Shown here: piece after piece, positions 6,456 to 10,793 of the stretch
Numbering within the stretch: the stretch's first letter is position 1
How the letters are laid out: every line of letters starts with the position of its first letter
DNA from: Candidatus Woesearchaeota archaeon
GTDB taxonomy: Archaea > Nanobdellota > Nanobdellia > Woesearchaeales > UBA11576
Assembly: GCA_030591125.1 (NCBI GenBank)
Contig: JAUVBP010000022.1
Span: forward strand, 1-10,793
Reading direction: 5' to 3'
Length of the DNA: 10,793 bases
The notes under the pieces: model-generated
What the model was told of the DNA's origin: nothing
Seen by the model: only the letters and a program-made list of their open reading frames with translations
Database searches by the model: none
Translations under genes and position numbers: made by a program

Positions 6456-7514
6456 ATGAGAACAATAAGTTCAATATTCTTTTCATTTATTGCGGTTCTA
6501 TTGTTATCTTTATCTGTATCGGCTGTGGTGCGTGAAGCAGGAGATATTACTGCAGATACTCGTGAGTGGACTCTTGTAAGGGGAGATATATTGAAGTTCA
6601 CTCATAAACAGCTCTATCATGAGCTTACTGTTGAGAGTATATCTTCAAGATCTGCAAGGATCAGGCTTGATGAGCCTGAAGACACGTTCTCAATCTTAGA
6701 GGGGGATAGTCTTGATCTTGACCTGAACTCTGATGGAGTTCAAGATATCAATATGACTCTGTTAGGACTTTTTGTGGGTGGTGTACGTATTGAGCTGAAA
6801 TCTTACGTCACTACCGCTTCGACTATTGATCTGTTGCCTCCCGCACCTGCCAGGACACCTACAAGGAGGAGCGAACTTCTGAAGGCTGAAGAGGAGATTA
6901 TGCAGGAAGTGGCAGCACCAGAACCTGTAGAGGGGCCTGCAGCAGAACCTGTCATTGAGAGTCCCTCTATGACTGTAGAAGAAGGTCTTGGGACAAAGCT
7001 CTATTATTATGTTGGTATAATTGCAATAGTCATTATTGCTTTAGTCATCCTTATAGGATCAGTGGTCATGGACAGGCGTAAGACAGAAGAGGATGCTGAG
7101 AATGCACCGAAAGGGCAGGGACAGCAATATCCTGAAGGTCTGCAGACACCTGATGAGCAGAAAGCACAGCGAGAGGCAGCAGCCGCAGATCATAGTGTGC
7201 AGACACCGGCAGAAAAGACTCCGGCTGCCGAGCAGCCTGCTCCTGCAGAGCCTGAAAAGCCTGCGGAACCTGCAGCGCCAGAACCTGAACCTTCAGAGCC
7301 TGAAAAACAAGGACCCGAACCTGAAGCACCTCCTGAACAAGAGCCTGCTCCAGAGCCTCCCGTAACTGTTCCTAAAGCTCCAGAACCTCCTGCTGCTCCG
7401 CCTGCTGAGCAGAAGCCTGCACCAAGCACTCCTGTGGACAAGGATGTATACAAGGTGCAGAAGATAAATGATAAGATTACTCAGATAAAGCACAGGATGG
7501 ATAATAGACACTAG
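6456..7514 (+). CDS. Membrane protein B: shared beta domain, one TM helix, long Pro/Glu/Ala tail
   Basis: A 352-residue type I membrane protein of unknown function. The signal peptide is residues 1-23, with likely cleavage after SVSA. Residues 40-130 are the domain shared with surface protein A, ending in LLPPA. A Glu/Ala/Pro stalk (131-178) leads to a transmembrane helix (182-205). MDRRK after the helix fits the positive-inside rule, so the remaining 147 residues should be cytoplasmic. This tail is rich in Pro, Glu and Ala with many PEP-type steps (about 250-326). It ends in a short charged amphipathic helix (330-350). Protein A has the reverse layout, with a large ectodomain and almost no tail. 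The start ATG is supported by GAGGT. A role joining the envelope to something in the cytoplasm is an inference. Confidence 0.82.
   Translation: MRTISSIFFSFIAVLLLSLSVSAVVREAGDITADTREWTLVRGDILKFTHKQLYHELTVESISSRSARIRLDEPEDTFSILEGDSLDLDLNSDGVQDINMTLLGLFVGGVRIELKSYVTTASTIDLLPPAPARTPTRRSELLKAEEEIMQEVAAPEPVEGPAAEPVIESPSMTVEEGLGTKLYYYVGIIAIVIIALVILIGSVVMDRRKTEEDAENAPKGQGQQYPEGLQTPDEQKAQREAAAADHSVQTPAEKTPAAEQPAPAEPEKPAEPAAPEPEPSEPEKQGPEPEAPPEQEPAPEPPVTVPKAPEPPAAPPAEQKPAPSTPVDKDVYKVQKINDKITQIKHRMDNRH
6567..6857 (+). other. Domain shared with surface protein A (copy in B)
   Basis: Residues 40-130 of protein B align ungapped with residues 551-641 of protein A. Here the domain is the whole folded ectodomain, directly after the signal peptide, so it can fold and act alone. 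The single N-M-T sequon of the domain is at residues 99-101. Confidence 0.7.
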
Positions 7515-7586
7515 ACTGGCTGTATTGACGTTTCTGGTTCATTTCAGCAATTCTGACACGTATAACCTACTACCCAGTAACAACAA

Positions 7587-7596
7587 GTTTTAAATA
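7587..7596 (+). promoter_or_regulatory. TATA promoter of the acidic protein
   Basis: GTTTTAAATA predicts transcription from about 7618 and a leader of about 60 bases. The leader contains two AGGGTGG stretches (near 7621 and 7667) and a possible small stem, TACTC/GAGTA at 7646-7662, that would enclose a GAGGAG sequence. Confidence 0.5.
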
Positions 7597-7679
7597 CTAC
7601 TTCTTCCATTTTGGCTCTAAAAGGGTGGTTCGATCAGATTCAGATACTCATTTGAGGAGTAGTTTCAGGGTGGATGACC

Positions 7680-7907
7680 ATGAGATTTTTCGAATTCGAT
7701 GATGAAGAGCTTGAAGATAAGACTATGCTTGAGGAAGAGGAAGAAGAGGAGGAAGAAGGAGATAGGCCTAGCTCTGATCCCAAAGATTCTGACTCATTCA
7801 TAGATTCCGAAAGCGAAGAAGAAGAGACTTATGAAGAGTTTTCAGAAGTCGATGATGAAGATAAAGATGAGTTTGATTATAGTTCTGCAGAAGCATATGA
7901 TGATTGA
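7680..7907 (+). CDS. Very acidic small protein, function unknown
   Basis: A 75-residue protein (77 if the ATG at 7674 is used). I chose ATG 7680 because GGGTGG (7668-7673) is then six bases upstream; from 7674 there would be no space. After MRFFEF the protein is almost entirely Glu and Asp with Ser. It has a run of about nine Glu (residues 18-26), then SSDPKDSDS and several further acidic clusters, ending in DD. Very few basic residues occur and no folded domain is evident. It is probably disordered and may bind a basic partner or metal ions. It has its own promoter and a T-rich tract right after its stop. I do not recognise a family. Confidence 0.65.
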   Translation: MRFFEFDDEELEDKTMLEEEEEEEEEGDRPSSDPKDSDSFIDSESEEEETYEEFSEVDDEDKDEFDYSSAEAYDD

Positions 7908-7914
7908 ATGACTG

Positions 7915-7928
7915 TTTGTTTTTTCTTT
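7915..7928 (+). terminator. T-rich tract after the acidic protein
   Basis: TTT, T6 and TTT follow within 8-21 bases of the TGA stop. This fits an archaeal U-tract terminator and argues against the tract being the coding start of the next gene, whose open frame begins at 7908. Confidence 0.55.
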
Positions 7929-7955
7929 ATTCTTGGTGTGTTGAAGATTTATATT

Positions 7956-8603
7956 ATGTGGTCAAAGAAAATGAGTGATATTGTGGATAAGATCAAGGAT
8001 ATATATGGCAAAAAGACCATTGCCGAAACATTCTCAGGAATGAGTGTTGCGAATCCTGTGATGGCATCACTTGAAGTTCTTGTTCTAGGTATGGATGATC
8101 TGGTATCGCTTAAATCAAGGATCATCAAGACTGCTGTAGCTTATATCCTCATGCCTGCTGTGATGGAAGGTAGAGGTGGTGTCAGGAGACTTGTTGGAGT
8201 CACTGATGATTCTTCTGAGAAAAAGAAGTCTTTTGTTGATGGGGTATATGGTTCGAGCATAGGTCTCTTATTGAGTGTTGCTACATATGTTGGCAGTGGG
8301 GAGACTGATTTCAAAAAGATTGCAGGTGCAGTATGTCTGGGTTTTTTGATGACGCCTCCTGTGATGTATATGATTGATACATATAAAGATGTGATGGGTA
8401 TTAAGGAATCAAAGAGGAGAATCCCTAAATGTTTACGATCCAGAAGTAAGAGTGTGAGAAGGACGCTGACTGCAGGGTTATTGGCTGTGGGTATGTCGTT
8501 TCCTGCAGTATATTGCATGACAGAAGATACGAGTGTATCTGATCGCGTGGAACATTATTCTTCAGAAGTTGTTGAGTATGTCCGATCATATGATGCAGAG
8601 TGA
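7956..8603 (+). CDS. Multi-pass membrane protein, distantly AlaE-like
   Basis: A polytopic membrane protein of 215 residues from ATG 7956. The frame stays open to ATG 7908, but those 16 codons lie in the T-rich terminator of the acidic gene. A TTTATTCT element (7926-7933) lies 26-27 bases before 7956, the leaderless spacing seen at two genes here. ATG 7971 (MSDIVDKIKD) is another option. Numbered from 7956, hydrophobic segments lie near residues 26-42, 51-64, 93-112, 120-140 and 170-187. The order ETF, then GM, then a GRGGVRRLV stretch, then a second pair of helices recalls the bacterial L-alanine exporter AlaE, which has DxFA, a GM and GRPYG-x-x-RD. AlaE is about 150 residues, so this has a C-terminal extension with one more helix and an acidic tail. 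The likeness is from memory and weak. Confidence 0.65.
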   Translation: MWSKKMSDIVDKIKDIYGKKTIAETFSGMSVANPVMASLEVLVLGMDDLVSLKSRIIKTAVAYILMPAVMEGRGGVRRLVGVTDDSSEKKKSFVDGVYGSSIGLLLSVATYVGSGETDFKKIAGAVCLGFLMTPPVMYMIDTYKDVMGIKESKRRIPKCLRSRSKSVRRTLTAGLLAVGMSFPAVYCMTEDTSVSDRVEHYSSEVVEYVRSYDAE

Positions 8604-8616
8604 TTGGGGATAGAGA

Positions 8617-9780
8617 TTATTCCTGATATCCCCATCTGAAATCAATTTCTTCGAGATCATCTTCATCATCATAATCGAGATCTGTGATGTATATCTTGGC
8701 ATAATCCCCTTCTAATGTCCTTATCCAGAACCTGTCACCCTCATTGATGTTTTCAGCCATTCCACCATAACCAGAACTTGGAGGGTCTATCATATCATTG
8801 AAATCAAGCCCGTCTTCTTCACGTATCTCTGCACATTCTCCGTCGGAACATTCCCCCCTGAGATCGCCGTCTAGATTGAAGAATATATCTCCATCATCAG
8901 GGTCGGTGGTCGTCCTTTCTGCGCTGAAGTCAAAGAAAAGGTGTTCATTATCTGATTCTGGGGGCATGCTTATCGTACCAGTGATCCACCCATCATCTTC
9001 GCTAGTCACATTATCGCTTGCAGTGCAGCAGTCATCATCCTCTTCGCACTCATATCCTCTTGGACAGCATCCATCATTATCTTTGGGCTCTTTTATAGTA
9101 TCAAAAGTACAGTACGCGTTCTTGTTACCTGCAAAGGCGCATTTATCTCTGGTGCATACATCATCATCTTCACAGTCGGCGTTAAGATTGCATGCGACAT
9201 CTATGCAATCACCGTACTGGCATAGTTGTAGGTCAGCACAATCGCTATGGCTTGCGCATCTCTTCTCGACACACTTCTCCAGCTTGCATTCATACCCTGT
9301 CTCGCATCCACAGTCTCTTGCGCAGTCGTTACAATTCTCATCACCCTCGCAAGTGCCATCTCCACATAATGCGGGTTTATCACAGTCATCAGGGCAGGAT
9401 TCATGATCCTCAGTCTCATCACATTCATCATCGCCGCATACGATGGGCTTTTCACAGTCATCAGGGCAGGATTCATGATCTTCTGTTTCGTCACATTCAT
9501 CATCACCACAGACTACTGGTTTCTCACAATCATCAGGACAGCTTTCATGATCTTCAGTCTCATCGCATTCTTCATCGCCACACACGACTTCAGGGCTACA
9601 ATCTTGAGGGCAGGCATCTGAAGTCTCTCCTACGCTACAGTTACCGTCTCCACATGAAGCTATATGCCTGACTTTCATGCTGTTCTCTTTATCCTCTGCT
9701 TCATCACATGCTGTCAGAAGAAGTAGTGCACATATCAAAAGTAGTGTAAGAAGTACGCACTTCACCTTCTTTTTTGTCAT
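8617..9780 (-). CDS. Cys-rich lipoprotein with CGDxxC repeats
   Basis: A secreted lipoprotein of 387 residues. A basic start and hydrophobic stretch end in the lipobox LLTAC, with Cys25 as the lipid-attached residue. Five Cys-rich units of about 24 residues follow, of the form CGDxxCxExExxxSCPxDC, the middle three nearly identical. Next comes a further Cys-rich stretch (about residues 160-252). The last 130 residues are acidic and mostly free of Cys, with a beta-rich end (GDRFWIRTLEGDYAKIYI, then FRWGYQ) that resembles small C-terminal domains of other archaeal secreted proteins. I chose ATG 9780 because a TATA box lies 26-27 bases upstream; GTG 9786 would add two residues. The repeats probably form disulfide-bonded knots; ligand and function are unknown. 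It ends 13 bases from the convergent AlaE-like gene. Confidence 0.82.
   Translation of the reverse strand: MTKKKVKCVLLTLLLICALLLLTACDEAEDKENSMKVRHIASCGDGNCSVGETSDACPQDCSPEVVCGDEECDETEDHESCPDDCEKPVVCGDDECDETEDHESCPDDCEKPIVCGDDECDETEDHESCPDDCDKPALCGDGTCEGDENCNDCARDCGCETGYECKLEKCVEKRCASHSDCADLQLCQYGDCIDVACNLNADCEDDDVCTRDKCAFAGNKNAYCTFDTIKEPKDNDGCCPRGYECEEDDDCCTASDNVTSEDDGWITGTISMPPESDNEHLFFDFSAERTTTDPDDGDIFFNLDGDLRGECSDGECAEIREEDGLDFNDMIDPPSSGYGGMAENINEGDRFWIRTLEGDYAKIYITDLDYDDEDDLEEIDFRWGYQE
9373..9588 (-). repeat. Three 72-bp tandem repeats coding for Cys-rich units
   Basis: Three adjacent 72-bp copies encode the unit CGDxECDETEDHESCPDDC followed by a short linker. At protein level they differ at only a few positions. 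More diverged relatives of the same unit lie on both sides (around 9589-9660 and 9304-9372). The near-identity of the middle three suggests recent expansion or gene conversion. Confidence 0.85.
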
Positions 9781-9802
9781 ACGCACCCATAAAGAAATCG
9801 CA

Positions 9803-9815
9803 TTTATAAATATTT
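9803..9815 (-). promoter_or_regulatory. TATA promoter of the lipoprotein inside the hydrolase 3' end
   Basis: On the minus strand AAATATTTATAAA gives TTTATAAA at 9810-9803, 26-27 bases before ATG 9780. The same bases encode the last three codons and the TAA stop of the hydrolase, so the promoter and the gene end overlap completely. Confidence 0.75.
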
Positions 9816-10583
9816 CTCATCTATTGTTCTGTACACAAATTCTTTCACATCAGACACAAGGATCTCTGGATCGTCTTTGTTGAATGGTTTGTAGTCTCTG
9901 CGTCTCTTGTTGAAGCAATGGTTCTTTCCTGCAAATATCTTGCTTGATGAATCAGGGTATCTGTTGAAGCTGCTCACAAACCTTTCTGCCGTGGCAGGAT
10001 GGGTTGTGCCGGTCACTTCATCTTGTCCTGCTATGGCAAAGCGCACAGGTTCGGATATTTCCTCATCATCCAGTTGCACTCCGAGGGGGCCATAATTTAT
10101 ACCTGCCAAAGAGTCAAGCAGTCTATGCTGTAACGACTTTATCTGTATGTCGGGGTCTTTTGTCCTTGTATCTCCGATGCTGGGGAATGTACTTATGCCA
10201 TAGAGGCCTGCAACATTCAAGCCATGGCGGTTCTTTGCCGCGACTGATATGGGCATGCCCATTGAGTGCGCAATATAGAACACTCTGTCGGTTTCAATTT
10301 CATCTCTCATCGTACTGTCTATCTGGGCAAAATCATCTATGCACCGATCTGTATTGCAAAGACCTCTGCCACGCATCTCGCTGATGTATACTGAGAATTC
10401 TGCTCCCATCTGCTTACCAAAGAACTCAACATAATGTTCCTGGTGTCCGCTGAAACCACATAGTACCAACAGAAGGGTATCTGACTGCGTATCTGGTGTT
10501 ATCAGTGTCCCTGGCAGATCCAGTTTTCTTTTGTCGTCTGCTGCCCGCTTCCCTACTGCGATAGTGGTCTCTTTGATCTTCAT
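9804..10583 (-). CDS. Alpha/beta-fold serine hydrolase
   Basis: A 259-residue cytoplasmic protein with the marks of an alpha/beta hydrolase (esterase, lipase or peptidase type). A beta strand (LLLVL, 37-41) leads to CGFSGH (42-47), the usual place of the oxyanion loop. The nucleophile elbow is AHSMG (105-109), with Ser107 and Ala in place of the common first Gly. The acid is probably Asp188 in IAGQDE, and the general base His222 in GKNH. This is the full catalytic triad in the expected order, so the enzyme should be active. There is no signal peptide. The substrate cannot be told from sequence. ATG 10583 lies 26-27 bases from its TATA box, so it is leaderless. The gene points the same way as the lipoprotein, whose promoter overlaps its stop codon. 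Confidence 0.82.
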   Translation of the reverse strand: MKIKETTIAVGKRAADDKRKLDLPGTLITPDTQSDTLLLVLCGFSGHQEHYVEFFGKQMGAEFSVYISEMRGRGLCNTDRCIDDFAQIDSTMRDEIETDRVFYIAHSMGMPISVAAKNRHGLNVAGLYGISTFPSIGDTRTKDPDIQIKSLQHRLLDSLAGINYGPLGVQLDDEEISEPVRFAIAGQDEVTGTTHPATAERFVSSFNRYPDSSSKIFAGKNHCFNKRRRDYKPFNKDDPEILVSDVKEFVYRTIDEKYL

Positions 10584-10605
10584 GTCTTCAGATTACCTAG
10601 TTTTC

Positions 10606-10613
10606 TTTATAAA
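10606..10613 (-). promoter_or_regulatory. TATA box of the hydrolase
   Basis: TTTATAAA on the minus strand is 26-27 bases before ATG 10583, giving a leaderless mRNA. No Shine-Dalgarno site precedes the ATG. It is divergent from the promoter at 10651-10666, about 45 bases away. Confidence 0.75.
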
Positions 10614-10650
10614 AGTTACTGATTTGTAACCACCAATAAGTAGTTAAAAA

Positions 10651-10666
10651 CCGAAACCTTTATATG
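10651..10666 (+). promoter_or_regulatory. BRE/TATA promoter of the gene entering at the right edge
   Basis: CCGAAACC followed by TTTATATG is nearly the same as the promoter of surface protein A at 3458-3474. It predicts a start near 10688, about 14 bases before ATG 10702. Confidence 0.75.
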
Positions 10667-10688
10667 TGAGAACTACAGATTAAGTAAT

Positions 10689-10694
10689 GGAGGG
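10689..10694 (+). promoter_or_regulatory. Strong Shine-Dalgarno site at the right-edge gene
   Basis: GGAGGG is seven bases before ATG 10702 and favours this start over the in-frame ATG at 10687, which overlaps the site itself. Confidence 0.65.
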
Positions 10695-10701
10695 TCTTAA
10701 A

Positions 10702-10793
10702 ATGAAAACAAGAAGCATAGATAAGTTTTTCCGATCGGTATCCTCGCATGGGATCGAAGGAAACTTGCAGGTAGATTACCTGACAATACATGA
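10702..10793 (+). CDS. Start of an unidentified protein, cut by the window edge
   Basis: Thirty codons are visible, beginning MKTRSIDKFF and continuing through an SSHGIEGN stretch; the gene runs off the right end. It has a strong BRE/TATA element and a good Shine-Dalgarno site, so it is very likely a real and well-expressed gene. No signal peptide or membrane segment is seen in the visible part. An alternative start at ATG 10687 adds five codons, but transcription is predicted to begin at about that position. I do not recognise the family from this fragment. Confidence 0.65.
   Translation, partial: MKTRSIDKFFRSVSSHGIEGNLQVDYLTIH

Noticed and set aside
7066..7365. Overlapping frames on both strands across the tail of protein B
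   Set aside because: Low-complexity Pro/Glu/Ala coding gives long open shadows. They are Gln/Leu- or Gly/Ser-rich with no start signals.
7908..7955. N-terminal extension of the AlaE-like protein from ATG 7908
   Set aside because: The added residues come from the T-rich tract right after the acidic gene, which fits a terminator better. There is no Shine-Dalgarno site at 7908.
9373..9588. CRISPR array
   Set aside because: The repeats are contiguous 72-bp coding units in frame with the lipoprotein, with no unique spacers between short repeats.
8798..9671. Plus-strand open frames of 202 and 159 codons opposite the lipoprotein
   Set aside because: They are His/Ser-rich shadows of the Asp/Glu/Cys codons in the repeats, with no promoter or ribosome site. 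The minus-strand frame has a signal peptide, lipobox and repeats.

Overview
The window looks archaeal, most likely from a DPANN-type lineage such as Woesearchaeota or Pacearchaeota. The lineage is an inference from gene style, not from a marker gene. Upstream of most genes there is a TATA box of the TTTATAAA type, several with an A-rich BRE-like element in front. Some genes start about 26 bases from the TATA centre (leaderless). Others have a short leader with a Shine-Dalgarno site. Bacterial -35/-10 promoters are not evident. The proteins are an archaeal-style Lhr helicase, secreted multi-domain beta-sandwich proteins rich in N-glycosylation sequons, and a lipobox protein with Cys-rich CGDxxC repeats, all common in DPANN genomes.

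Layout. Positions 1-217 are non-coding and hold a TATA box, a 13-bp perfect inverted repeat ending in T6, and a second hairpin. Positions 218-3265 (+) encode a complete Lhr-family helicase. Positions 3266-3571 (306 bases) have no gene but hold a long imperfect stem (3285-3403) that looks like a structured RNA, then a promoter and a leader of about 75 bases. Positions 3572-7514 (+) hold three genes: a 720-residue surface protein (A), a 165-residue charged helical protein, and a 352-residue single-pass membrane protein (B). Positions 7680-8603 (+) hold a very acidic small protein and a multi-pass membrane protein that distantly resembles AlaE. On the minus strand, 8617-10583 encodes a Cys-rich lipoprotein and an alpha/beta hydrolase. 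The last 92 bases start an unidentified plus-strand gene, divergent from the hydrolase.

The strongest functional unit is the trio at 3572-7514. A and B share an ungapped 91-residue extracytoplasmic domain (29 identities by hand count) that ends in the same LLPPA motif. In both, a Pro/Glu-rich stretch and one transmembrane helix follow it. They are therefore paralogous modules on different scaffolds: A carries a large glycosylatable ectodomain, and B carries a long Pro/Glu/Ala cytoplasmic tail with a short helix at its tip. Between them lies a soluble helical protein with a duplicated 19-residue motif and a similar Pro/Glu linker. I read this as a cell-envelope assembly of unknown function. 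The helicase, hydrolase, acidic protein and AlaE-like protein have no evident link to it.
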